Counted from the first letter of the stretch, positions 1 through 5,759 are shown. The stretch: DNA of 5,759 bases from Alistipes sp. (GCA_017380275.1 JAFOEH010000335.1:1-5759), one strand, 5' to 3'. Made by a program: numbers and translations. Notes: generated by a model not told the origin, from the letters alone.

Positions 1-648
1 ATTCAGGGCCCGTTGGCTATGAAGCTCGTGCAGAAGATGTGCGAGGAGCCCGTTGAGGATATGGTATACTACACCTTCAAGATGTGTAAGCTGGCAGGTT
101 GCGATGTTATCCTCTCGGCTACGGGTTACACCGGCTCGGGCGGCTGCGAGATTTATATGTACAACGAGGATGCTGCTACCATCTGGGAGGCTATGTGGAA
201 GGCTGGCGAGGAGTTCGGCTTGAAGAACATCGGCCTTGGCGCACGCGACACCTTGCGTCTGGAGAAGGGCTTTGCGCTGTATGGTAACGACATTGACGAC
301 ACGACATCACCGCTCGAAGCAGGTCTTGGCTGGGTTACGAAGTTTGTCGAGGGCAAGGAGTTCATCGACAAGGAGTTCCTCGCAAAGCAGAAGGCCGAGG
401 GTGTCGAGCGCAAGCTGGTTGGTCTGAAGATGATCGATCGCGGTATTCCGCGCCACGGTTACAAGCTGGCCAACCTCGATGGCGAGGAGATCGGCTGCGT
501 AACCTCTGGTACGATGTCGCCTATGCTGAAGGTCGGTATCGCGCTGGGCTACGTTAAGACGGAGTATGCTGCCATAGGCACGACCGTAGCGGTTGTTATC
601 CGCGACCGCCTGCTCAAGATGGAGGTTGTGAAGTATCCTTTTGTATAG
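1..648 (+). CDS. gcvT: Glycine cleavage system T-protein (aminomethyltransferase), 3' part
   Basis: The reading frame is open at the first base (Ile-Gln-Gly-Pro, the conserved IQGP segment), so the gene starts upstream; 215 codons remain of a family of about 360. The TTG at 13 lies inside the protein and is not a start. GcvT takes the aminomethyl group from lipoylated H-protein, transfers the one-carbon unit to tetrahydrofolate as methylene-THF and releases ammonia, in the cytoplasm. Visible family motifs are GYTGSGGCEIY (window residues 42-52), GARDTLRLEKG (81-91), LYGNDIDDTTSPLEAGLGW (about 94-112) and the C-terminal barrel, with SGTMSPMLKVGIALGYV near residues 167-183. The N-terminal folate-site Asp is upstream of the window. 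The gene ends in TAG and is followed after 16 bases by a terminator; no gcvH or gcvP is seen here. Assignment is secure from the motifs; only the N-terminal half is unseen. Confidence 0.96.
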   Translation: MQGPLAMKLVQKMCEEPVEDMVYYTFKMCKLAGCDVILSATGYTGSGGCEIYMYNEDAATIWEAMWKAGEEFGLKNIGLGARDTLRLEKGFALYGNDIDDTTSPLEAGLGWVTKFVEGKEFIDKEFLAKQKAEGVERKLVGLKMIDRGIPRHGYKLANLDGEEIGCVTSGTMSPMLKVGIALGYVKTEYAAIGTTVAVVIRDRLLKMEVVKYPFV

Positions 649-664
649 TGGACTCACTCCAAAT

Positions 665-694
665 AAAAAAAGGTGCCGCGTGGCACCTTTTTTT
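665..694. terminator. Bidirectional intrinsic terminator between gcvT and the rhodanese gene
   Basis: AGGTGCC (671-677), loop GCGT, GGCACCT (682-688) form a perfect 7-bp GC-rich stem. It is flanked by an A tract on the left (665-671) and a T tract on the right (688-694), which can extend the stem and give a U run in either direction. It therefore fits termination of gcvT (+) and of the rhodanese gene (-). The TAA stop of the minus-strand gene (695-693) lies at the edge of the T tract. Confidence 0.9.
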
Positions 695-1085
695 ATTTCT
701 CCGTAGCCTTACCAGCCTCAACCCAACTATTGTAGCCTCCGCTGAGCTCCACTACGTTATACCCGTTGCCGGCCATTACGCCCGCCACCTGCTTGCTACG
801 ACCACCGCCTCGGCAGTAGAGTGCTATGGGGCGATCCTTGGGCAGACGCTGATAGTCGGTAAAGAACGTCGCACTGCGCACATCCACATTCTCATCCACG
901 CCCACGATGTGTCCCGCCGCAAACTCCTCGGCAGTGCGCACATCAACCAATAGCACATTCTCGCGCGCGATATACTTCTCAAACGCCTCCACATCGAGCG
1001 AACGATACTGCACACGCACCTTATGCGTCGGGGCGCACGACGACAGGCTAAACAAAATTGCAATAAGAAGAATTCCGTATCTCAT
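693..1085 (-). CDS. Single-domain rhodanese-like lipoprotein
   Basis: A 130-residue protein. I chose the ATG at 1085 rather than the longer open frame to 1169 because it gives a clean lipoprotein signal: Arg at 2, hydrophobic stretch to residue 14 and lipobox LSSC, with lipidated Cys17. The mature part is one rhodanese domain: VDVRTAEEFAAGHI (47-60, the CH2A-type motif), active-site loop CRGGGRS with nucleophile Cys91 and Arg/Ser at the end, and the C-terminal LSGGYNSWVEAG motif (114-125). Such proteins carry sulfane sulfur on the active Cys as a persulfide, or serve as thiol carriers; the six-residue loop fits sulfurtransferases rather than the longer Cdc25-type loop. After Cys17 comes APTHK, without the acidic lipoprotein export signal of Bacteroidetes surface proteins, so a periplasm-facing location is inferred. 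The gene stands alone, convergent with gcvT and divergent from tRNA-His. The true substrate cannot be read from the sequence. Confidence 0.9.
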   Translation of the reverse strand: MRYGILLIAILFSLSSCAPTHKVRVQYRSLDVEAFEKYIARENVLLVDVRTAEEFAAGHIVGVDENVDVRSATFFTDYQRLPKDRPIALYCRGGGRSKQVAGVMAGNGYNVVELSGGYNSWVEAGKATEK

Positions 1086-1195
1086 ATTATTTCGATTTAT
1101 TGTTCTCACAATATACGAATTTTCTCGCTCATCACTGCGTTGGTCAGCGCCGAAATACGAAAAAATCATCTTTTATCAATATTTTTCGCTTTTTA

Positions 1196-1227
1196 TTTGG
1201 AAAAACGAGCGAAACCATCTATATTTG
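1196..1227 (+). promoter_or_regulatory. Bacteroidetes-type promoter of tRNA-His
   Basis: The -33 element TTTG (1196-1199) and a perfect -7 element TAnnTTTG (TATATTTG, 1220-1227) are separated by 20 bp, the usual spacing for the Bacteroidetes primary sigma factor. Transcription should begin near 1231-1234, about 25 bases before the mature tRNA. Confidence 0.85.
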
Positions 1228-1232
1228 CACAC

Positions 1233-1252
1233 CGATTTGAGAGATCAAATCG
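1233..1252 (+). other. Perfect hairpin in the tRNA-His 5' leader
   Basis: CGATTTGA (1233-1240), loop GAGA, TCAAATCG (1245-1252) form an uninterrupted 8-bp stem closed by a GNRA-type tetraloop. It lies between the predicted transcription start and the tRNA 5' end, only four bases before G-1. No T run follows, so it is not a terminator. It would sit at the very 5' end of the precursor and could influence folding, stability or RNase P processing; that role is inference. Confidence 0.75.
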
Positions 1253-1256
1253 ATAT

Positions 1257-1331
1257 GGTGGATGTAGCTCAGTCGGTTAGAGTGACGGATTGTGGTTCCG
1301 AAGGTCGTGGGTTCGAATCCCATCTTCCACC
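1257..1331 (+). tRNA. tRNA-His (anticodon GUG)
   Basis: A full cloverleaf can be drawn. The D arm is 1267-1283 (GCTC / GAGT). The anticodon GTG is at 1292-1294 in the loop TTGTGGT. The T arm is GTGGG-TTCGAAT-CCCAT (1307-1323), identical to that of E. coli tRNA-His. The extra G-1 (1257) faces C73 (1331), the histidine identity pair. The acceptor stem is GTGGATG (1258-1264) against CTTCCAC (1324-1330). Two mismatches are visible: U6-U67 in the acceptor stem and A27-A43 at the top of the anticodon stem. Only CA follows C73, so the CCA end is not fully encoded and would be added by tRNA nucleotidyltransferase. It is a single-gene transcript with its own promoter and terminator. Confidence 0.95.
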
Positions 1332-1346
1332 CATAGAACAAGCAAG

Positions 1347-1378
1347 AAGGTGTTGAGCAATCAACACCTTTTGTTTTT
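1347..1378 (+). terminator. Intrinsic terminator of tRNA-His
   Basis: AAGGTGTTGA (1347-1356), GNRA-type loop GCAA, TCAACACCTT (1361-1370) give a perfect 10-bp stem followed by TTGTTTTT, a good U tract on the plus strand. It begins 15 bases after the tRNA. Confidence 0.92.
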
Positions 1379-1427
1379 ATTGTATCTCGGCAAATTTATT
1401 TGCAAGGAGATATGATAAAGACAAAAT

Positions 1428-1531
1428 AGTTGCGTAGCAACTTCTTGCGCAGTGATATGATGGTGTCCCTGCGGCGAGCAGGGGGGAAAGGCGTTAAGCG
1501 GAGCAGGCGTTAGACTGCGCAGTAGCCAATC
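1428..1531. repeat. Structured, repeat-rich intergenic element
   Basis: This stretch between the tRNA terminator and the acyltransferase terminator holds several small symmetries. There is a hairpin AGTTGC-GTA-GCAACT (1428-1442) and a hairpin CCCTGC-GGCGA-GCAGGG (1467-1483). Two adjacent imperfect 16-base units both begin AGGCGTTA (1489-1504 and 1505-1520, 12 of 16 identical). TGCGCAGT occurs twice (1446-1453 and 1516-1523), the second copy inside the perfect palindrome ACTGCGCAGT (1514-1523). A minus-strand open frame (1555-1361) crosses it, but it starts inside a terminator stem and looks non-coding. The density of repeats suggests a dispersed intergenic element of the genome; only one copy is in view, so this is inference. 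Confidence 0.45.
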
Positions 1532-1536
1532 CCCAC

Positions 1537-1566
1537 AAAAAAAACGCAAGGCCACAGCCTTGCGTT
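1537..1566 (-). terminator. Intrinsic terminator of the acyltransferase operon
   Basis: AACGCAAGGC (1543-1552), loop CACA, GCCTTGCGTT (1557-1566) form a perfect 10-bp stem. On the minus strand it is followed by a run of eight T (complement of A 1537-1544). It lies four bases after the TAA stop of the acyltransferase gene, a strong operon end. Confidence 0.92.
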
Positions 1567-1570
1567 AATC

Positions 1571-2752
1571 TTAAACTCTCTTCCCCGCTCCGACAAACTT
1601 CTCTGCAAGCCATCGCCTAACGGGCTTGTCGTAGAGTTTCAAGCTTGCGTAGGCCAACAGGATGCTTGAGCCTACGACCAACGCCACAACGCCAAGCGTC
1701 TGCCCCAGCGTATAATAGTGATTCTCGATAAGCCACGCATAGAAGAGATACATTATCGGATAGTGGACAATATAGAGCGGATACGACAACTCGCCCAGGA
1801 AACTATTTATGCGTCCCGACACTCCCTCGCCACGTCCCGATGCGCCCAGCCACACCACAGCAGGAAAGACAATCACTATGCAGACAACCTCGTAGAGGCT
1901 ATTAAGGCTCGGCGTTCCCGACGATGAGATGTAAGGCACGGCAAAGACTGCCAGCAATATAGCCGAGCAGATCCAGAACGCCCCTTTGATCTTACGTGGT
2001 GAGAATGTTCGCGCCACGAGCATACCCATCGTGAAGGGGAAGAGCATACGCACCACGCCGCCCCAGAAGTTCACCGCATCGATAGTCCACCCCACGCCCA
2101 CACTGTCATAACCCGACACATTCCCGACAAAGAACCACGCGTGCAACACACCCAACGCAGCCGCTACGAATGCCAGAGCGCGTGTCGAGAGGCGACGTAT
2201 GAAGAGTGCATAGAGGATATTACCGATATACTCAAAGAAGAGCGACCACGCAGGGCCATTGAGCGGAAACATCTCGCCATTGCCACGCACCTCATACGGA
2301 GATCCGGGCAGGGCGGGAATCATAAACATCGTCAGCAACATCGCCACCATCACCCACTGCACGGGCGTTGTGCTACCATCCCAACGCTCGAAGCCTCCCA
2401 CGAAGAATGCCACCACACCCAGCACCGCACCCAGCACAATCATCGGCTGCAAGCGTATAAGACGGCGTTTGAAGAAGCCACCGATGGTCATTCGTCCCCA
2501 GCGCTCGTCATAGGCGTAGCTGATCACAAATCCCGAGAGAATGAAGAAGAAATCGACAGCAATATGGCCGTGATTGAGCGTTGTGATAAGGCCGCTACCC
2601 TCGCTATTAACCGACTCGGCAAAGGCGAAGCCCTCGAAGATGTGATACACCAGCACCAACAATGCCGCCACACCACGCAGACCGTCAAGCAGTTCGTAGT
2701 GGAGCTTGGTGTCGGCAAAATTCACCGACTTTGGAGCTGAATTCGACCTCAT
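1571..2752 (-). CDS. Membrane-bound O-acyltransferase, OafA/YrhL-type (acyltransferase_3 family)
   Basis: A 393-residue integral membrane protein with about ten or eleven hydrophobic segments from residue 22 to 371. Family motifs are LDGLRGVAALLVLVYH (22-37), with the Arg26/His37 pair at the spacing seen in OafA; FFFILSGFVISY (68-79); RRLIRLQP (96-103); GPAWSLFFEY (166-175); LSYPLYIVHYP (322-332); and the terminal YDKPVRRWL (374-382). Members move acetyl or other short acyl groups from the cytoplasmic side onto sugars of O-antigen, capsule, exopolysaccharide or other envelope glycans. There is no C-terminal SGNH domain, so this is the short form. The ATG at 2752 was preferred to an in-frame TTG at 2758 that directly touches the upstream stop codon. 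The start is six bases after the stop of the heparinase-like gene, so the two are probably co-transcribed and translationally coupled. The acceptor glycan is not known; no glycosyltransferases are nearby. Confidence 0.92.
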   Translation of the reverse strand: MRSNSAPKSVNFADTKLHYELLDGLRGVAALLVLVYHIFEGFAFAESVNSEGSGLITTLNHGHIAVDFFFILSGFVISYAYDERWGRMTIGGFFKRRLIRLQPMIVLGAVLGVVAFFVGGFERWDGSTTPVQWVMVAMLLTMFMIPALPGSPYEVRGNGEMFPLNGPAWSLFFEYIGNILYALFIRRLSTRALAFVAAALGVLHAWFFVGNVSGYDSVGVGWTIDAVNFWGGVVRMLFPFTMGMLVARTFSPRKIKGAFWICSAILLAVFAVPYISSSGTPSLNSLYEVVCIVIVFPAVVWLGASGRGEGVSGRINSFLGELSYPLYIVHYPIMYLFYAWLIENHYYTLGQTLGVVALVVGSSILLAYASLKLYDKPVRRWLAEKFVGAGKRV

Positions 2753-2758
2753 CGTCAA

Positions 2759-4480
2759 TTACTTACGCAGTTTACGCAGTATATTGAGTTTCGGCAGCGA
2801 GATACCCTTCGCGCGCTCACCCGTGAGCGACACCTCGATGTCGGCCGTAGCACCCGAGCGCATATCCACCACAAAGCCCACACGTCTCAGGCCACCCTCC
2901 GACTCCCACACCTTGGCATCGGCCGCAAGGCGCGTACGCACACGCAGGAAGAGGCTCTTGCCATCCTTGCGCAGTACAATCGTATTGGGAGCTGTAACCT
3001 CGGCCACGGCGTCGGTTACGATCGACCACTCGATGGTCGAGGCCTGTGAGCCGTTCTCGATGTGATCGGTTATGGTGAGGAAGTCATTCTTGTCAATCAC
3101 CGCCGTGCGCTCGACCTTCGAGACGCGCTTGGCATACTTCGGCGTAAGGTCGGCAACAACTCCGTGACGGCGTGCCGAGAGCTGCACCTCGCGGATTGTC
3201 GAACGGCCCGCAGAGCCGAGATAATCCTCATTGAACGTGATGGTGTTATAGGGCTCTCCATTGAGCGTCGCCCAGCGCACGCCATCGCGCTCATAGACAA
3301 AAGCTCCCGCATCGGACTGTGTGCCGTCGGCCGAGGCCTCGCCACCCTTGATTGCAAAGTAGGTATCGCTCTTGCTCTCCCAGCCGCTACGATAGATATA
3401 GAGCGGCATAGAGCCATCGTTGAGCCAATTGTTTTCGCGACGTTTCGCGCTCTTACCCATATCGAGCGATGATGAGAAGAACATATATAGCGGCAACTGG
3501 TAATCCTCTCTGATCTGCCCCTCGGCGGCCAACTGCTCATCAAGATTCAGCAGCCACGGCTGCGCATTATGTCGCGCAAACCAATACTTCACAGGCTCTG
3601 CAACAGCCTTATCAACAACGCTATAGAAGTTGAAGGTCTTGCCCGACGGAGCCACCAGATGGGTCATCAGCGTCGGAGTAAGCATAAATCCCTTATTAGA
3701 AGCTGCGCCCAAATCGCTACCCACAGCCGACTCCAAAGCCGCCGAGAGCAGAACCGTAGCCTCCGTATTTCGTTGCCAATTAACCACATCGGCCTTGAAC
3801 GCTCCATCGTCGGCATAGCGCTCCAGCAGCGAAGGCATAGCCGCCGCACAACGCTCTGCCATAGCGCGACAGAACTCGGGAGCACGCTCCAACGTAGCCA
3901 GCGCTCCGTACATCATACCCACGGCCACCATAGCATTCTCACCCTCGAACGAGATTCCATCCACCTTCTGCAACGACTTCTCGTAGATGGCCGTACCGAT
4001 GATACTGCGCGAATGAACGGGCAGTGCTCGATAGAGCCAATCGTATCCGACAGCGAGAGCGAGAGTTATCTGCGACAGATCCTCAAGGTTTCCCTCATTC
4101 CAATCCTCCCAGCCACTCACCGCAAGCATCTCGCGCTCGGCACGTGTGGCGTAGCGAATATCCTCGGTTGTAAGGTAGGCATACGAGAGATAAAATACTC
4201 TACGGAGCAGCTCATCCGTCACCTCCGTCAAGCGATCGCCCTTCAGGGCATACTCTAACGTCGCCGCCCCGACGATGCGCTCGGCCTCGGCCACGACGCG
4301 GTCGTGAGTAAGGCGCGCAGCTGCAGATTGTGTGCGGCGAGAGTTGATTGCACCAATGTCGCCCTTCTTAATTATCAGGCGCGGATGCGGAGCTACGGTA
4401 TCGAAATCGATGCTCTGGGCCGAAGCACCCCACAACATCGCAAAAAGCATAAAAAATGAGAGTATAAGTAGTTTTTTCAT
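2759..4480 (-). CDS. Secreted heparinase II/III-like protein, probably lacking lyase catalytic residues
   Basis: A 573-residue protein with a Sec signal peptide: MKK, a hydrophobic core and an ASA-Q cleavage site near residues 19-22. The ATG at 4480 is the natural start. The N-terminal part resembles the alpha/alpha toroid of Bacteroidetes heparinase II/III-type polysaccharide lyases: HPRLII (32-37), WEDWN (124-128), GYDWLY (145-150), MMYGALA (189-195), ALESAVGSDLG (248-258), FNFY (283-286) and WFAR (300-303). The C-terminal half has the beta-sandwich signature DAGAFVYERDGVRWA (390-404) and a strand-rich tail. These enzymes cleave acidic polysaccharides by beta-elimination in the periplasm. 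Here the segments that normally carry the catalytic Asn/His, Tyr and His read EGENAMVAV (179-187), KADVVNWQRNT (229-239) and DGTQSDAG (385-392), without these residues. It is also slightly short; the stretch before YNTITF (411-416) seems to miss a loop. Family membership is fairly sure, activity doubtful. No SusC/D or glycoside hydrolase genes adjoin it; its partner is the acyltransferase. Confidence 0.85.
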   Translation of the reverse strand: MKKLLILSFFMLFAMLWGASAQSIDFDTVAPHPRLIIKKGDIGAINSRRTQSAAARLTHDRVVAEAERIVGAATLEYALKGDRLTEVTDELLRRVFYLSYAYLTTEDIRYATRAEREMLAVSGWEDWNEGNLEDLSQITLALAVGYDWLYRALPVHSRSIIGTAIYEKSLQKVDGISFEGENAMVAVGMMYGALATLERAPEFCRAMAERCAAAMPSLLERYADDGAFKADVVNWQRNTEATVLLSAALESAVGSDLGAASNKGFMLTPTLMTHLVAPSGKTFNFYSVVDKAVAEPVKYWFARHNAQPWLLNLDEQLAAEGQIREDYQLPLYMFFSSSLDMGKSAKRRENNWLNDGSMPLYIYRSGWESKSDTYFAIKGGEASADGTQSDAGAFVYERDGVRWATLNGEPYNTITFNEDYLGSAGRSTIREVQLSARRHGVVADLTPKYAKRVSKVERTAVIDKNDFLTITDHIENGSQASTIEWSIVTDAVAEVTAPNTIVLRKDGKSLFLRVRTRLAADAKVWESEGGLRRVGFVVDMRSGATADIEVSLTGERAKGISLPKLNILRKLRK

Positions 4481-4587
4481 ATTAAATCGTAAAAATCGGA
4501 TAAAATTAAAAATAATTTTGCAAACTTTACGTCTTGTGTGGCAGAATACTCACCTTTAGGCAGAAATTATGTCCTCCGACTGACAAA

Positions 4588-4616
4588 ATGACACCCCGCA
4601 AGAAGCGATGTGTCAT
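4588..4616. promoter_or_regulatory. Inverted repeat upstream of the groESL promoter (possible regulator site)
   Basis: ATGACAC (4588-4594) and GTGTCAT (4610-4616) are perfect inverted 7-mers 15 bases apart, with an inner CGC/GCG pair (4597-4599, 4605-4607). A further TGACA copy lies at 4581-4585, in direct orientation to the left arm. The centre is about 60 bases before the predicted sigma-54 start. It could bind a dimeric activator or repressor, or form a hairpin; no T run follows. The role is inference. Confidence 0.45.
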
Positions 4617-4623
4617 AATTATA

Positions 4624-4642
4624 TGCCAAATCGGGTTTGGCA
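4624..4642. promoter_or_regulatory. Inverted repeat overlapping the -24 element (possible operator)
   Basis: TGCCAAA (4624-4630), TCGGG, TTTGGCA (4636-4642) form a perfect 7-bp inverted repeat whose right arm contains the -24 box of the sigma-54 promoter. A protein bound here would compete with RNA polymerase. The symmetry could also simply contain the promoter box by chance. No CIRCE-type TTAGCACTC repeat is present. Confidence 0.4.
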
Positions 4643-4653
4643 CATCTGTTGCT
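4638..4653 (+). promoter_or_regulatory. Sigma-54 (RpoN) promoter of groES-groEL
   Basis: TGGCAC (4638-4643), five bases, TTGCT (4649-4653) match the -24/-12 consensus TGGCAC-N5-TTGCW completely, with exactly 10 bp between the invariant GG (4639-4640) and GC (4651-4652). Transcription would start near 4664, leaving a leader of about 68 bases before the groES ATG. Such promoters need an ATP-driven enhancer-binding protein. No equally good TTTG/TAnnTTTG pair is seen in this intergenic region. Confidence 0.72.
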
Positions 4654-4731
4654 CATTATGTAGCGTTGCCCCGAAGAACGGAGGCAGAAAGCATACAGAA
4701 AACAATTAACAAACTAAAACATAAAGAGACT

Positions 4732-5001
4732 ATGACAATCAAACCGCTTTCAGACCGCGTATTGGTATTGCCCAATCCGGCAGAGGAGAAGACCGCAGGT
4801 GGTCTGTTCATTCCCGACACAGCTAAGGAGAAGCCCCTCGTGGGTAAGGTAGTAGCAGTTGGCCCCGGCACTGCTGATGTTAAGATGGAGGTTAAGGAGG
4901 GCGACACGGTGTTGTATGGCAAGTTCGCCGGCACAGAGCTCAACATCGATGGCGTGGATTATCTGATTATGCGTCAGAACGATATCCTCGCAGTTTACTA
5001 A
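4732..5001 (+). CDS. groES: Co-chaperonin GroES (Hsp10)
   Basis: An 89-residue protein, near the usual length of 90-97. GroES forms the seven-membered lid of the GroEL folding chamber in the cytoplasm. The N-terminal strand [12 protein letters not shown] (3-14) leads into the mobile loop (about 16-33), with GGLFIPD (23-29) as the GroEL-contact segment. GKVVAVGPG (38-46), [15 protein letters not shown] (56-70) and the terminal [14 protein letters not shown] are standard. The frame is open far upstream, but the ATG at 4732 is the conserved GroES start and follows an A-rich leader without a Shine-Dalgarno motif, as is usual in Bacteroidetes. It is the first gene of the groESL operon; groEL starts 27 bases after its stop. 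Regulation is probably through the sigma-54 promoter described above. Confidence 0.98.
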   Translation: MTIKPLSDRVLVLPNPAEEKTAGGLFIPDTAKEKPLVGKVVAVGPGTADVKMEVKEGDTVLYGKFAGTELNIDGVDYLIMRQNDILAVY

Positions 5002-5016
5002 TCACATAACTATTAA

Positions 5017-5759
<743 letters not shown>

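Noticed and set aside
1086..1169. N-terminal extension of the rhodanese protein to the ATG at 1169
   Set aside because: The extra 28 residues are charged and would bury the signal peptide and lipobox that start at 1085.
907..1356. Plus-strand open frame of 149 codons running through the tRNA-His gene
   Set aside because: It overlaps the rhodanese gene in antisense and reads across a tRNA and its promoter.
1390..1403. Small inverted repeat GCAAA-TTTA-TTTGC after the tRNA terminator
   Set aside because: Only a 5-bp AT-rich stem with no context that gives it a role.
1405..1429. AGGAG followed by ATG and five codons, a tiny gene with a Shine-Dalgarno-like site
   Set aside because: Five codons only, no promoter found, and Shine-Dalgarno motifs are little used in this group.
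1361..1555. Minus-strand open frame of 64 codons between the tRNA-His terminator and the acyltransferase gene
   Set aside because: It starts inside the stem of the operon terminator, ends in the tRNA terminator and crosses the repeat-rich element; the peptide has no recognisable domain.
2141..2740. Plus-strand open frame of 199 codons opposite the acyltransferase gene
   Set aside because: Antisense shadow; rich in His, Arg and Gln with no domain, while the minus strand has clear family motifs.
3569..4258. Plus-strand open frame of 229 codons opposite the heparinase-like gene
   Set aside because: Antisense shadow caused by codon bias of the real gene; no start signal and no recognisable domain.
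4513..4520. TAATTTTG, a perfect -7 box on the plus strand upstream of groES
   Set aside because: No TTTG lies 19-21 bp upstream, and it is more than 200 bases from the groES start in AT-rich DNA; it is likely a chance match, although a secondary promoter cannot be excluded.
4494..4524. Possible minus-strand promoter of the heparinase-like gene (TTTG, 18 bp, TATCCGAT)
   Set aside because: Only the -33 part fits; the -7 part keeps just TA of TAnnTTTG and the spacing is short.

Overview
The window looks like ordinary chromosomal DNA from a member of the Bacteroidales, possibly an Alistipes/Rikenellaceae-type gut organism. The phylum call rests on three things: a clean Bacteroidetes-type promoter (TTTG, 20 bp, TAnnTTTG) in front of the tRNA gene, A-rich leaders without Shine-Dalgarno motifs in front of groES and groEL, and protein details such as a short 89-residue GroES. 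The genus is inference only. No phage, transposase, CRISPR or defence gene is visible.

Layout, left to right. (1) The 3' part of gcvT (+, glycine cleavage T-protein, cut by the window start) converges on a small rhodanese-like lipoprotein gene (-); one symmetrical hairpin between them can end transcription from both sides. (2) A tRNA-His(GUG) gene (+) has its own promoter, a perfect 8-bp hairpin with a GNRA loop in its leader, and its own terminator. (3) About 110 bp of repeat-rich, hairpin-rich intergenic DNA follows. (4) A two-gene operon on the minus strand reads from 4480 down to 1571: a secreted heparinase II/III-like protein, then a membrane acyltransferase of the OafA type, ending in a strong terminator. 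(5) After a 251-bp control region comes the groES-groEL chaperonin operon (+); groEL runs off the window end.

The two most interesting points are regulatory and enzymatic. The groESL control region has a textbook sigma-54 (RpoN) promoter (TGGCAC-N5-TTGCT) with two inverted repeats immediately upstream or overlapping, and no CIRCE element. The heparinase-like protein keeps the fold signatures of its family but appears to have lost all three catalytic clusters (the Asn-Trp/His segment, the Tyr-rich segment and the His-X-His-X-Asp segment), so it may be a pseudo-lyase or a new activity that works together with the acyltransferase downstream.

The genes do not form one pathway. gcvT, tRNA-His and groESL are housekeeping; the rhodanese lipoprotein and the heparinase-like/acyltransferase pair are envelope-associated genes placed between them.
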